From contig NZ_CP066339.1 of NCBI RefSeq assembly GCF_016406125.1, positions 434,001-498,000 on the forward strand: a stretch of DNA of 64,000 nucleotides. Reading direction: 5' to 3'. The position numbers were made by a program, and so were the translations under genes. This DNA comes from Alicyclobacillus sp. SO9 (lineage in GTDB: Bacteria > Bacillota > Bacilli > Alicyclobacillales > Alicyclobacillaceae). Of this stretch, positions 26,486-35,463 are shown piece by piece; the first letter of the stretch is position 1, and every line of letters begins with the position of its first letter. Below the pieces are notes generated by a model, which was not told where the DNA came from, ran no database searches, and worked only from the letters and a program-made list of their open reading frames with translations.

Positions 26486-27360
26486 TAAGCTCTCCGCTGG
26501 TGCTTATTTTCGTGATTTGTGCAGATTTGCGGTGGATAAGCCCCTGTGGGATCTCTATTTGGCCGACGGCCATCGGATATGGCGGCCCGACTGCCGATAA
26601 GCTCTCCGCTGGTGCTTATTTTCGTGATTTGTGCAGATTTGCGGTGGATAAGCCCCTGTGGGATCTCTATTCGGTCGGCGGTGACCGGATATGGCGGTCG
26701 GACTTGCGGATAAGCTCTCCGCAGGTGCTTATTTTCGTGATTTGTGCCGATTCCCGGTGGATAAGCCCCTGTGGGATCTCTATTCGGTTGGCGGTGACCG
26801 GATATGGCGGCCCGACTGCCGATAAGCTCTCCGCAGGTGCTTATTTTCGTGATTTGTGCCGATTTGCGGTGGATAAGCTCCTGTGGGATCTCTATTTGGC
26901 CGCCGGTGACCGGATATGGCGGTCGGACTTGCGGATAAGCTCTCCGCAGGTGCTTATTTTCGTGATTTGCGCCGATTTGCGGTGGATAAGCCCCTGTGGG
27001 ATCTCTATTCGGTCGGCGGTGACCGGATATGGCGGCCCGACTGCCGATAAGCTCTCCGCAGGTGCTTATTTTCGTGATTTGTGCCGATTCCCGGTGGATA
27101 AGCCCCTGTGGGATCTCTATTCGGTTGGCGGTGACCGGATATGGCGGCCCGACTGCCGATAAGCTCTCCGCAGGTGCTTATTTTTGTGATTTGTGCCGAT
27201 TCCCGGTGGATAAGCCCCTGTGGGATCTCTATTCGGTTGGCGGTGACCGGATATGGCGGCCCGACTGCCGATAAGCTCTCCGCAGGTGCTTATTTTTGTG
27301 ATTTGTGCCGATTTGCGGTGGATAAGCTCCTGTGGGATCTCTATTTGGCCGACGGCCATC
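26486..27360. repeat. Eight tandem copies of a ~112-bp repeat
   Basis: Copies begin (at TAAGCTCTCCGC) at 26486, 26598, 26711, 26823, 26936, 27048, 27160 and 27272, so the period is 112-113 bp. Copies differ by a few substitutions of mainly two alternating types (CGATTCCCGG or CGATTTGCGG; TTCGGTTGGC or TTTGGCCG). Each holds the small inverted repeat ATAAGC/GCTTAT and a second GGATAAGC word. Because 112 is not a multiple of three, long open frames across the array switch frame every copy, which argues against coding. Confidence 0.92.
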
Positions 27361-27439
27361 GGTCGCGACGCCGGCTAGTCGGCCATCGGCCCCCTCGACG
27401 CCCTGGCCTGACAGTCGCTGTTGAAAAATCATAAAGGAG

Positions 27440-27467
27440 AGGGGCAGGTGTCCATTCACCTGCCCCT
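27440..27467. terminator. GC-rich hairpin, possible bidirectional terminator
   Basis: AGGGGCAGGTG (27440-27450) pairs with CACCTGCCCCT (27457-27467) around a 6-base loop. A weak T-rich stretch follows on the minus strand (ATGATTTTTC), downstream of ectD; the plus side has no good T-tract. Confidence 0.55.
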
Positions 27468-27536
27468 TCCTAATGTGTACTTCCTTATGAATTCAGTGTT
27501 TCAATCATGATGGATATGAGTTATCCCTGCGCAAAT

Positions 27537-27618
27537 CTGCATTTGCATTTGCATTTGCATTTGCCTGCTTGCCTGCTTGCCTGCTTGCCTGCATGCCTGC
27601 ATGCCTGCATGCCTGCAT
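27537..27618. repeat. Short tandem repeats: 6-mer GCATTT then 8-mer (T/A)TGCCTGC
   Basis: Four GCATTT units followed by four TTGCCTGC and then four ATGCCTGC units, directly beyond the end of ectD. Non-coding. Confidence 0.88.
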
Positions 27619-27688
27619 GAATCTGCTTGTGTGTGTTCCTGCATCTTGCTCAAGTCTGATATGCGGCGACGATTCCGACGAATGGTCG

Positions 27689-28588
27689 TTAAACGTAGGG
27701 TGTCGCGATGGACGGAGTACGGTTCGCAATAAATTCAGGACGACGGTTTCGGCCGGAGAAGGGTTCGACCAGTTGGTTGTTGATGCTGTTAAAGACCATG
27801 AATACATTGCGCCTCGGGAAGGGCGAAATGTTGCTGGCGGAGCCGTGCATGGTGTTGCATTCGAACATCAGCACCGATCCCCTTTTGCCCACAGGCATAT
27901 CGATTCGGCTCATCTCGACCAACTTACGCATGCTGTTGTTGTCCGGAACGCCCAGTTCCTGCTTGCGCAAGGAGGTCTGAAAGTGATTCTCCGGGGTTTC
28001 GCCAACACAGGAAACGAAATAATTTTGCGATCCCGGTATAAGCATGAGCGACCCATTATACGGCATGTTGTCGTCCAGTAGAATGGAGAAGCTGACCGCA
28101 CGCATGCGAGGCATTCCGTCCTCTACATGCCACGTCTCAAAATCAGAGTGCCAATAGAACTCCTTGCCTACAAACCCTGGTTTAAAATTAATACGAGACT
28201 GATGAATGTACACATCACTGCCCAGTACTTGCTCAGCGGCTTCACGGACGCGCGGGTCTTGTGAGACTTTTTCAAATAGTGGGTTATTTCTGTGGATATC
28301 AAATACGGAGCGAATCACTTTCCCAGAAGGTTCGCGAACGACTTCCGGGCTCTTGTCATCTGCTCTGTCTCGCCAAATGACTTTGAGCTCGTCCAACATT
28401 TTGTCGACTTCCGGTTCAGAAAAGAGATTCTCAAGGAGCAAATATCCACTTTGCTGATACGACTTTAGCTGTGACTCGGTCAAACGCCCCTGTTGTAGCT
28501 TATCCCATTCTCCGTGCAAAACGGGATCCTTTCGGTCAGTAATGGTGGCTTGCCCTCCGATTCGGGATGGATACAGGTCTGTCATCAT
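27689..28588 (-). CDS. ectD: Ectoine 5-hydroxylase
   Basis: A 299-residue Fe(II)/2-oxoglutarate dioxygenase. The EctD signature FYWHSDFETWHVEDGMPRMR is complete. Iron ligands His147, Asp149 and His248 (in TMHGS) are present, and RNVFMVFNS near the end should hold the oxoglutarate-binding region. It converts ectoine to 5-hydroxyectoine, a cytoplasmic osmo- and thermoprotectant. The start is GTG/ATG at 28588 after GAGGAG. It is the last gene after ectA, ectB and ectC on this strand, but a 410-base gap separates it from ectC, so it may have its own promoter. Confidence 0.95.
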   Translation of the reverse strand: MMTDLYPSRIGGQATITDRKDPVLHGEWDKLQQGRLTESQLKSYQQSGYLLLENLFSEPEVDKMLDELKVIWRDRADDKSPEVVREPSGKVIRSVFDIHRNNPLFEKVSQDPRVREAAEQVLGSDVYIHQSRINFKPGFVGKEFYWHSDFETWHVEDGMPRMRAVSFSILLDDNMPYNGSLMLIPGSQNYFVSCVGETPENHFQTSLRKQELGVPDNNSMRKLVEMSRIDMPVGKRGSVLMFECNTMHGSASNISPFPRRNVFMVFNSINNQLVEPFSGRNRRPEFIANRTPSIATPYV

Positions 28589-28998
28589 TCCACACTCCTC
28601 ATCAATAGTAGATTTGTTGGTTGATTGAATTGGATCTATGGAGGTAAATCTTGGTTGTAAGCATTAGCATTTGCTGATGAACAGTGGTATCGCAGTCAAT
28701 CTTGGCAGTAGAGGCTTCATCTTGGCGGTCGAGGTTCTATCTTGGCAGTAGAGGCGTACCCAAGTTGCCTGGATTCCTCGCAGGACCCACTGGTTCAATT
28801 CATGCCATAGCTGCCTCCAAGGTGAAATGAGCCAGCCGGTTGGCGGCGACGATTACTTTCCTTTGTTCGACACTTGAGAACGAAGGAACGCAACCGCTGT
28901 ACGCACAAACCGGCTGTCGGCGACTCTAAATTGGAGTACAGCTGTGATTCTACGAAGACGGATCAGCCAATAACAAATAGAAGGTTGTTAATAAATAG
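28589..28998. repeat. ectC-ectD intergenic region with three 20-bp repeats
   Basis: No gene. ATCTTGGCAGTAGAGGC-type units start at 28699, 28719 and 28739 with an exact 20-bp period. Further left of ectC, two similar words (GCCGGTTGGCGGCGAC near 28832 and ACCGGCTGTCGGCGAC near 28908) form an imperfect direct repeat. No clear terminator is seen. Confidence 0.6.
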
Positions 28999-29385
28999 CT
29001 AGTCTTGCAACAGCGGATACGCACCTTCCTCGTCATGGGTTTCGCGCCCCGTAACAGGAGGATTAAACACGCATACCATCCGAACATCGGTTTCGGGACG
29101 GACCTGATGTTTATCTGCATTGTTGAGCACATACAGAGTCCCGGGTTTCAGTTCATGCACTGTGCCTGAAGCAAGGTCTTCTATCTCACCGTGACCTTCA
29201 ATCACGTAGACAGCTTCAATGTGATTCTTGTACCACATGTTGGTCTTGGTACCGGCTTTCATAATCGTGTCGTGAAGTGAAAATCCTACTTTGTCCTTGC
29301 TGAGAAGGAGCCGTCGGCTGTTCCACGTTTCACCGTGGACGTCTGCTTCAGTATTTACAATGTCATCCAATTGTTTTACAAACAT
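28999..29385 (-). CDS. ectC: L-ectoine synthase
   Basis: A 128-residue cupin-fold enzyme that closes N-gamma-acetyl-diaminobutyrate into ectoine. MFVKQLDDIVNTEADVHGETWNSRRLLLSKDKVGFSLHDT is the characteristic EctC N-terminus. The cupin metal site falls in WYKNHIEAVYVIEGHGEIED and in LYVLNNADKHQVRPET. ATG 29385 follows AGGAGG. The length is standard. Confidence 0.96.
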   Translation of the reverse strand: MFVKQLDDIVNTEADVHGETWNSRRLLLSKDKVGFSLHDTIMKAGTKTNMWYKNHIEAVYVIEGHGEIEDLASGTVHELKPGTLYVLNNADKHQVRPETDVRMVCVFNPPVTGRETHDEEGAYPLLQD

Positions 29386-29518
29386 TTCGTTGTTACCTCC
29401 TGTGTGTCGATTCTGTTTGTGATTTGCTTGCGGCGTTTATGACAAGCTCCCTAGTTTATAACTTGCTCCCTGATTGATAGCCCGGAACTTGCTGTAGGGC
29501 GTTTGTCACAAGGGTCTG

Positions 29519-30811
29519 TTACAGGGCTTTTGCACAGTGACGGATGCTGTCTGCCAGAATGTCGAGGCCTTGCTTCAGTGCCTCGTCGTCAATGGTAAGG
29601 GGTGGTAATAGCTTTAACACTTCGCTGTCGGCACCGGAAGTTTCAATTATCAGACCCCGTTTAAATGCCTCGGCGGCAATTTTATCCGCCAGACCAGGCA
29701 CACCGCATTCGACACCGTAAATCATGCCGCGGCCGCGCACTTTGCCTTTCATAGCCGCTGTGCCGTCGACCATTTTCTCCAACTCCGCACGAATCATATT
29801 GGAGCGCCGTTTTGTTTGTTGTTCGAGCTTGTCGTCTTCCCAGTAGGAAAGCGCCTCTTTTGCTGTAACGAAAGCTGGATTGTGACCTCGGAATGTTCCG
29901 TTGTGTTCACCCGGCTCAAACACGTCCAACTCTGGACGAATCAGTGTCAACGCCATTGGCAGCCCGTAACCGCTGATGGATTTAGATAGGCAGACAAAGT
30001 CGGGTTTGATGCCTGCATCTTCGAAACTGAAGAACGATCCCGTTCGCCCACAACCCATCTGCACATCATCCACAATCAACAAGATGTCGTGCTTACGGCA
30101 GATAGCTTCCACTTTTTGCAGCCATGCTGCGCTGGCAACGTTTACGCCGCCTTCACCCTGAACCGTTTCAACGATGACTGCTGCAGGAAGATGGACTCCG
30201 CTTCCGCCGTGCTCCAACATTTTGTCCAGCCATTCACTTGTATCTATCCCGTCATCAAGATAGGTGTCATATGGAACGGAGACCGTGTTCGACAGTGGGA
30301 CGCCGGCCCCTTCTCGTTTAAAAATGTTTCCGGTGATGGAGAGAGAGCCTAAAGTCATTCCATGAAAAGCGTTTGTAAAACTGACAATGCCAGTTCGACC
30401 AGTTGCTTTTCTGGCAAGCTTCAACGCGCTCTCAACAGCGTTTGTGCCTGTCGGACCAGGAAACATGACCTTGTAATCAAGATTGCGGGGTTTAAGGATA
30501 ACATCGTGAAACGCTGTGAGGAATTCCGCTTTTGCTTTCGTGCCCATGTCGAGGCTGTGAACAATTCCGTCCTCTTGTATATATTGGAGTAAGCTGCGTT
30601 TGAGGCGTTCGTTGTTGTGGCCGTAGTTCAAAGCCCCGGCGCCGGCAAAGAAATCAATATAGGATTTGCCTTCGCTGTCGTACAAAGTGTGACCTTTCGA
30701 CTTCTCAAAAACTGTCGGGAAACTGCGAACGTAACTGCGTACATCAGACTCGAGTTCTTCAAATACTTCTAGTGACGATGCGGGTTTCTCAACTTCCAAT
30801 ACGGATTTCAT
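29519..30811 (-). CDS. ectB: L-2,4-diaminobutyrate-2-oxoglutarate aminotransferase
   Basis: A 430-residue class III PLP aminotransferase that turns aspartate semialdehyde into diaminobutyrate, the first ectoine step. [48 protein letters not shown] and [16 protein letters not shown] (Schiff-base Lys) are EctB-type motifs. ATG 30811 follows GGAGG. It lies 133 bases before ectC and 160 bases after ectA. Confidence 0.95.
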   Translation of the reverse strand: MKSVLEVEKPASSLEVFEELESDVRSYVRSFPTVFEKSKGHTLYDSEGKSYIDFFAGAGALNYGHNNERLKRSLLQYIQEDGIVHSLDMGTKAKAEFLTAFHDVILKPRNLDYKVMFPGPTGTNAVESALKLARKATGRTGIVSFTNAFHGMTLGSLSITGNIFKREGAGVPLSNTVSVPYDTYLDDGIDTSEWLDKMLEHGGSGVHLPAAVIVETVQGEGGVNVASAAWLQKVEAICRKHDILLIVDDVQMGCGRTGSFFSFEDAGIKPDFVCLSKSISGYGLPMALTLIRPELDVFEPGEHNGTFRGHNPAFVTAKEALSYWEDDKLEQQTKRRSNMIRAELEKMVDGTAAMKGKVRGRGMIYGVECGVPGLADKIAAEAFKRGLIIETSGADSEVLKLLPPLTIDDEALKQGLDILADSIRHCAKAL

Positions 30812-30970
30812 TTATAGTACCTCCTTGGTTTTTCAGTCAATCGGTGTGACGGGTGTTTCGTCTCACTGTGGCCACATTTACTGTGATCCGCATCTGACTG
30901 TTACAATTTATTCCAAGACAGATGGACAAACGTTTACATGGAATAGCAAGACGGGTCGCAAAATTCTGAA

Positions 30971-31504
30971 CTAGAGATGATGCGCTGTCTCTGCGTGAAA
31001 CGGCCCAATCACAAAGATCCGTTCGTTTTCATGCCCATCTGGCGGTAACAGTTGTGCTCTAAATTGACCTACGACTTCAAGGCGGGTTTGGAGATTATCG
31101 GCCAATCGGCGGAACATGGCTTCAGATGCCTTATTGTCGGGAGAAACTGTCGTTTCAACATACTGAACCTGCTTGCAAGCTTCACGTTGCAACAACTTGC
31201 TTAGCATATTTGACGCGACGCCGTAACCGCGGTAGCGCTCGTCGACAGCAACCTGCCAGACGAACAGTACATTCTCTCGATTGGGGACGATAAAGCCAGA
31301 GATATACCCAATAACGCGATTATCGTGCTCGCTGACAATACAGGTTTCTCCAAAATAGTTCGACATCATGAGGTATGAATAAGAAGAATTGACGTCGAGC
31401 ACACCCGTCTTCTTGACTAATGACCAGACTTGGGGTGCGTCTTCAATCCGGGGCTGACGATATGCAACAGGCAAGGTTAGTTCTGGACTTCGAATACTCA
31501 TCAC
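30971..31504 (-). CDS. ectA: L-2,4-diaminobutyrate acetyltransferase
   Basis: A 177-residue GNAT acyltransferase. The acetyl-CoA loop falls in VAVDERYRGYGVASNMLSKLL, preceded by a VSEHDNRVIGYISGFIVPNRENVLFVWQ core typical of EctA. It acetylates diaminobutyrate at the gamma amino group. The start is GTG 31504 or ATG 31501; no strong ribosome site precedes either. It is the first gene of the ectoine cluster on this strand. Confidence 0.93.
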   Translation of the reverse strand: MMSIRSPELTLPVAYRQPRIEDAPQVWSLVKKTGVLDVNSSYSYLMMSNYFGETCIVSEHDNRVIGYISGFIVPNRENVLFVWQVAVDERYRGYGVASNMLSKLLQREACKQVQYVETTVSPDNKASEAMFRRLADNLQTRLEVVGQFRAQLLPPDGHENERIFVIGPFHAETAHHL

Positions 31505-31542
31505 AATTGGTTAAAGACCTATAATGCGAGAACAAAAATGTC

Positions 31543-31561
31543 GTATACGGACCGTGTATAC
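31543..31561 (-). promoter_or_regulatory. GTATAC-flanked imperfect palindrome upstream of ectA
   Basis: GTATAC at both ends of a 19-bp stretch (31543-31548 and 31556-31561), 40-57 bases before ectA. It could be an operator for the ect genes. No clear -35/-10 pair was placed with confidence. Confidence 0.35.
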
Positions 31562-31805
31562 TCGTCCCGCAGATCCTAACCGAATCCCACCTCCTACGCA
31601 TTGTCAGATCTAGTGCTGTCCGTAAACTGTATACGCTGACAGATGCGAAAAGTTCGTACACACATATTCTCCCTGCAAATCGGTTTAAACTCAACCGGAC
31701 TGAACAGAGCTTATTAGAGATTATTGCTCCTTAGTGTATATACAGCTCGGTGATCGAGATCATTCATGCAAATCCTCCCACATATAAGCTGATGCGAGCT
31801 TATCC

Positions 31806-31834
31806 TTGACCGGAAAATATTGAGAATCAATATT
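31806..31834 (+). promoter_or_regulatory. Promoter-like element overlapping a perfect 8-bp-arm palindrome before thrC
   Basis: TTGACC at 31806-31811, a 17-bp spacer and AATATT at 31829-31834. The palindrome AATATTGA-GAA-TCAATATT (31816-31834) covers the spacer and -10, so a repressor bound there would block transcription. A smaller stem, ATAAGCT/AGCTTAT, lies at 31784-31803. Confidence 0.5.
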
Positions 31835-31896
31835 CGTCCTAAATGCCAGTACTCCAGTCCATTGCGGCGGAATAGTCTGAAACAGGGGGAATGTAC

Positions 31897-33126
31897 ATGT
31901 ATAGTGGTCTCTCGCATTTAAAGTGTTCAAAATGCAACAAGGTTTATTCAGCCAACGAAAGGCAGCAAACGTGCCAGTGCGGTGCACCTTTATTGGCTCA
32001 GTACGATCTCGATGCCATTCGCACAGCGCTCAGCAAAGAACAAATCCGGACCCGAGAAGCTTCCTTCTGGCGATACCATGAGCTGTTGCCTGTGACAACC
32101 CCAGACAATGTTGTTTCATTGGGAGAGGTCATGACGCCGTTGGTGCGGCTTGATGGGCTGGGAAAAGAGATGGGCATACCGAAACTTCTGGTTAAAAATG
32201 AAGGGGTACTTCCTTCAGGCACCTTTAAAGCCCGCGGTGCAGCAGTTGGGGTGGCCAAGGCAAAGGAACTCGGTGTTCAGGTGTTGGGTATTCCTACCAA
32301 TGGGAATGCGGGAGCAGCTTGGGCGCTCTACGGTGCTCGCGCAGGAATCTCGGTGTCTGTGGTTATGCCAAAATATGCTCCTGAACCTGCCAGAAAAGAA
32401 ACCGTATTTGCAGGGGCCAGATTATTTACAGTCGATGGAACCATAGCCGATGCTGGCAGGTTAGTAACCCAGGCTGCACAAAAATACGGGTGGTATGAGG
32501 TCTCTACGCTGAAAGAACCTTATCGACTGGAAGGGAAAAAGACCATGGGAATTGAGCTCGCAGAGCAATTCGGATGGTCTGTTCCGGATGTCATCGTCTA
32601 TCCTACCGGCGGCGGAGCAGGAGTCATTGGAATTTACAAAGCTTTAAAGGAACTGCAGGAAATGACCTGGATTGGACCGAAGTTGCCTCGGATTGTGGTT
32701 GTCCAAGTATCTGGCTGCGCACCGTTAGTGAAGGCTTTCAACGCTGGCAAGACGGTGTCTGAACCGTGGGATGACCCGCACACAGTGGCTGTTGGGATGT
32801 CGGTGCCAAAGGCCCTGGGTGATTTTTTGATACTGGATGCCGTAGCTAAGACGTCAGGCACGGTCATTTCTGTCACTGATGAAGAGTTACTTCGTGAGCA
32901 GAGTCAGATTGGTATTCGGGAAGGCCTGCACGTCTGTCCTGAAGGGGCCGCAGCTATGGCTGGTGCCCGAAAGTTGAGAGAAGCAGGGTGGATTCGTGAG
33001 AAGGAAACAGTGGTGGTTTTCAATACGGGATCGGGCCTGAAATATACCTACCAGCAAAAAAATTCAGGGCAACCGATAGATGCCGGCGGCTCACTTCCTG
33101 ACATGCCAGTCCGCGTATTGAAATGA
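31897..33126 (+). CDS. thrC: Threonine synthase (PLP fold type II)
   Basis: About 409 residues. An N-terminal zinc-ribbon-like LKCSKCNKVY...CQCG is followed by the PLP Schiff-base motif LPSGTFKARG, a phosphate-binding PTGGGAGVIG loop, GIPTNGNAGAAWALYGARAG and a C-terminal NTGSGLKYT. It makes threonine from O-phosphohomoserine. The start is taken as ATG 31897 because CAGGGGGA lies too close to ATG 31891. Ectoine and threonine both branch from aspartate semialdehyde, so lying beside ectABCD may reflect shared flux control. A diaminopropionate-lyase-like role is less likely. Confidence 0.82.
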   Translation: MYSGLSHLKCSKCNKVYSANERQQTCQCGAPLLAQYDLDAIRTALSKEQIRTREASFWRYHELLPVTTPDNVVSLGEVMTPLVRLDGLGKEMGIPKLLVKNEGVLPSGTFKARGAAVGVAKAKELGVQVLGIPTNGNAGAAWALYGARAGISVSVVMPKYAPEPARKETVFAGARLFTVDGTIADAGRLVTQAAQKYGWYEVSTLKEPYRLEGKKTMGIELAEQFGWSVPDVIVYPTGGGAGVIGIYKALKELQEMTWIGPKLPRIVVVQVSGCAPLVKAFNAGKTVSEPWDDPHTVAVGMSVPKALGDFLILDAVAKTSGTVISVTDEELLREQSQIGIREGLHVCPEGAAAMAGARKLREAGWIREKETVVVFNTGSGLKYTYQQKNSGQPIDAGGSLPDMPVRVLK

Positions 33127-33167
33127 CAATGAAAATGAAAACAAAAATGAAAACAAGAAGACATAGA

Positions 33168-33240
33168 AACTCCCCCGGAGTACCCGTCAGACCAATTCAG
33201 CAAAGGCTGAGAAGCCTGGTGTTGGTACTCAGGAGGAGTT
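33168..33240. other. Compound stem-loop between thrC and the dienelactone hydrolase-like gene
   Basis: AACTCC+GAGTACC (33168-33184) pairs with GGTACTC+GGAGTT (33224-33240), with a 4x4 internal loop. Nested pairings are CAGACCA with TGGTGTTG and TCAGC with GCTGA. It may be a bidirectional terminator for the convergent genes, or a structured RNA. No classical T-run follows on the plus strand; the minus side is only loosely T-rich. Confidence 0.5.
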
Positions 33241-33289
33241 ATGCCTGAGATTGAACCTTATCTTTTGCTAATTTATTTTATCGTCACTA

Positions 33290-33340
33290 AAAGTCACCTA
33301 AAGTCACCTAAAGTCACCTAAAGTCACCTAAAGTCACTTA
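33290..33340. repeat. 10-bp tandem repeat (AAGTCACCTA)
   Basis: Five near-perfect copies ending just before the stop codon of the minus-strand gene at 33356. Non-coding. Confidence 0.88.
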
Positions 33341-33355
33341 ACGTACGTCACTTAT

Positions 33356-34171
33356 CTATCCAATCCAACTAGAAAACCAGCCTAAGGTTTTCGCAAAGGC
33401 ACTGCGGCTTGCTTTTACATTGTAGGAGCGGCGTGAGTCGTTAAAGAACGCGTGGTGCGCTTGTTCATAGACCGTGTACTCAAAATCTTTGTTGTGTTGG
33501 GTCATTTGCTGGGAAAATGCGGGGGCGCCTTTCGTCAGTCGTTCATCCAACTCTCCATAGAAAGCACGAACCGGGCAATTGATGTTTTGAATCAGTTCAT
33601 CCTTGGGAGGACGTCCGTAGAACATGACTGCGCCCTTCAAGTTTCTGTCGTGAGCCGCGAGATGTGCGGACAGGGCACCGCCCATGCAAAATCCAACAGA
33701 GACTATTCCTTGTCCTTGGGTACTTTCGTTTTCTTCACGTAAGAACTGTGCTGCTGCTAACACTTGCTCTGTATAGTTGTCGGGGCTAAGCCCTCCAAAC
33801 AGCTTGCCAAAGGTTTCGCCGACCCTCTGCGGTTCATCTCCGGGCAGTTGTTGAAGGGCTTTGTTTCGTTCCTCTTCACTGTGCCAGGCTGTGGGCGGCA
33901 TTGTTTCGAGAAAACTTTTGACAGCATCAATTCGGCTCGGTTCAAGTCCTGGCTTGCGTTCTCCGCTTTCCGAATAGAGGTCGGGTGCCATGGCAGCGTA
34001 ACCCGCTTGAGCGAAGCGCCGTGTTACGTCTTGAATGTGTTCATCTACGCCCCAAACTTCCTGAAACACAATGACTGCCGGCAGCGGCTTTTGCGCCTGC
34101 TCAGGAACCGCAAAATACCCGGAATACTGCTCGTGCTTTCCGTAGTGAATCCACTTGTTCATTAAACCCAT
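33356..34171 (-). CDS. Dienelactone hydrolase-family alpha/beta hydrolase
   Basis: 271 residues. The nucleophile elbow GFCMGG carries Cys, as in dienelactone hydrolases. The Asp lies in YGELDERL and the His in EQAHHAFFND. The start (HEQYSGYFAVPE...LPAVIVFQEVWGVDEHIQDVTRRFAQAGYAAMAPDLY) is typical. An insertion of about 40 residues rich in Glu and Arg separates the early strands from the nucleophile. ATG 34171 follows AGGAGG. Cytoplasmic; substrate unknown. Confidence 0.85.
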   Translation of the reverse strand: MGLMNKWIHYGKHEQYSGYFAVPEQAQKPLPAVIVFQEVWGVDEHIQDVTRRFAQAGYAAMAPDLYSESGERKPGLEPSRIDAVKSFLETMPPTAWHSEEERNKALQQLPGDEPQRVGETFGKLFGGLSPDNYTEQVLAAAQFLREENESTQGQGIVSVGFCMGGALSAHLAAHDRNLKGAVMFYGRPPKDELIQNINCPVRAFYGELDERLTKGAPAFSQQMTQHNKDFEYTVYEQAHHAFFNDSRRSYNVKASRSAFAKTLGWFSSWIG

Positions 34172-34250
34172 GGTTCGAACCTCCTTTTCTTAGCCTAGAT
34201 ATAACATAGATTGCCCCCAAACCAAAATTTCGTAGGAAACTTGAAAAAGT

Positions 34251-35363
34251 TTAGTCTTTGAACTTCTGAGGGGCTATTGTTATGGCTTGTTTTCCGAGTT
34301 GATCCCATGCCTTAATAAAAGGACCAATTGGGACTTTCTCAGCAGCCAACCCACCCTTTAGCGGGTTGTTCACATACACGTCTTCTTTGTTGTAGCCAAC
34401 CAAAAGGACCGCGTGTTCGTCCCATGTAGCATGAACCATACCTTCTGGGCTCTGCCAAGTAACCCAAGAGTTCGTCGGCGCAAAGTTATATGTATCCCAA
34501 ACTTCTACAGGTGTTCCGTTCGCCACGATTTTTTCCAAGTCTTTAAAGGACATTCCGGTCAAATCCAATCCGCGCCCTGGCAGAACCTCGTTAACGAGTT
34601 TTGTTAAAGGACCGTGATAGATAGCATATCCGTATTTTGTTACGCTGCCGACGAAGCCTACGTTCGGATTTCCCCACGAGACAATCTGTTGGTTCTGATT
34701 CATCACAAGCGGCGTTTTGTCTTTCGGTTCTTCTGCGGCCAAACTCATCTTGCTGACCGGATGCTTTTCAAATTCCAATAGCATCGCCAGACTTGTGACT
34801 TCACATCCATTCTTGAGCTGTGGCAACTGCGCTATGGCTGGTACCTTAATGAGTGCCTGACTTGTCATCGGCTTTTGCATCATTTGCTGCAAGATATCGT
34901 GCCTGTTCGGAATTTCATATGGTCCCGCACCACTCTTGCTTTTGAGTCCGCTGCCTCCCGAAATTTTCACGGTGACATTTCCTGACTGTGGGTGCGAGGG
35001 GGTAGCTGAGTTTGTATTACCGGTTTTCGACTTTGATTGCTGTGAATGCCCCGTCGTGCTTCCCCCCGTTTGCACCTTTGGGGAAGAAGGAGGAGACTGA
35101 CTCGAGATGAGTGCAGAATTAGAGTTGGACAATCCTGATACCCTGTTACCAGTAGCTGACGGGTTTGTGGAGTAGATGTTGTAATGACTGACCTTGTGGA
35201 TGATCCATGCGGCCGTGGTTCCCCCTCCGAGGACAGCTAGAGCGAGTGTGGCCGCAGCCAAACGGCGTGTACCTTTGCTGCGTACTTTATAAGCGTTGGG
35301 TGGGATTTTTGAATACTTAGCCTGCTTGTTGTATTGTTTCTGGTATTTTTTCTTGTTTCTCAT
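34251..35363 (-). CDS. Membrane-anchored C39-like papain-fold protein
   Basis: 370 residues: a basic N-terminus, one transmembrane segment (about 34-55), a long Ser/Thr/Asn/Gln linker (65-127), a GNVTVKISGG stretch and a C-terminal peptidase_C39_2-type domain. Cys187 in LKNGCEVTSLAML and His317 in WDEHAVLLVGY are the expected nucleophile and base. The third residue, normally Asp in VNDPL, is Asn in VNNPL (Asn333), which is also seen in some active papain-fold enzymes. It should act outside the membrane. ATG 35363 follows GGGGAGGG. Confidence 0.78.
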   Translation of the reverse strand: MRNKKKYQKQYNKQAKYSKIPPNAYKVRSKGTRRLAAATLALAVLGGGTTAAWIIHKVSHYNIYSTNPSATGNRVSGLSNSNSALISSQSPPSSPKVQTGGSTTGHSQQSKSKTGNTNSATPSHPQSGNVTVKISGGSGLKSKSGAGPYEIPNRHDILQQMMQKPMTSQALIKVPAIAQLPQLKNGCEVTSLAMLLEFEKHPVSKMSLAAEEPKDKTPLVMNQNQQIVSWGNPNVGFVGSVTKYGYAIYHGPLTKLVNEVLPGRGLDLTGMSFKDLEKIVANGTPVEVWDTYNFAPTNSWVTWQSPEGMVHATWDEHAVLLVGYNKEDVYVNNPLKGGLAAEKVPIGPFIKAWDQLGKQAITIAPQKFKD

Positions 35364-35463
35364 GTTTCACCCTCCCCAAGCTCCAAGCACCAACAGTTTG
35401 CATCACCAGAAAACTTCTATGTTGTGCTTCTAGACTTGTGAATTTTCACGCGAGATTACATTG

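Noticed and set aside
25599-26573. 324-codon minus-strand open frame
   Set aside because: It lies antisense to the aldehyde dehydrogenase gene and the GAGGAA repeat (giving a Leu/Phe or Ser run); no ribosome site.
26368-27162. Long plus-strand open frame (264 codons) and similar frames across the 112-bp repeats
   Set aside because: The repeat unit lacks stops in several frames and the period is not a multiple of three, so the reading changes each copy; no ribosome site or family resemblance.
26486-27360. CRISPR array
   Set aside because: Units of 112 bp are repeated end to end without unique spacers, and no cas genes are present.
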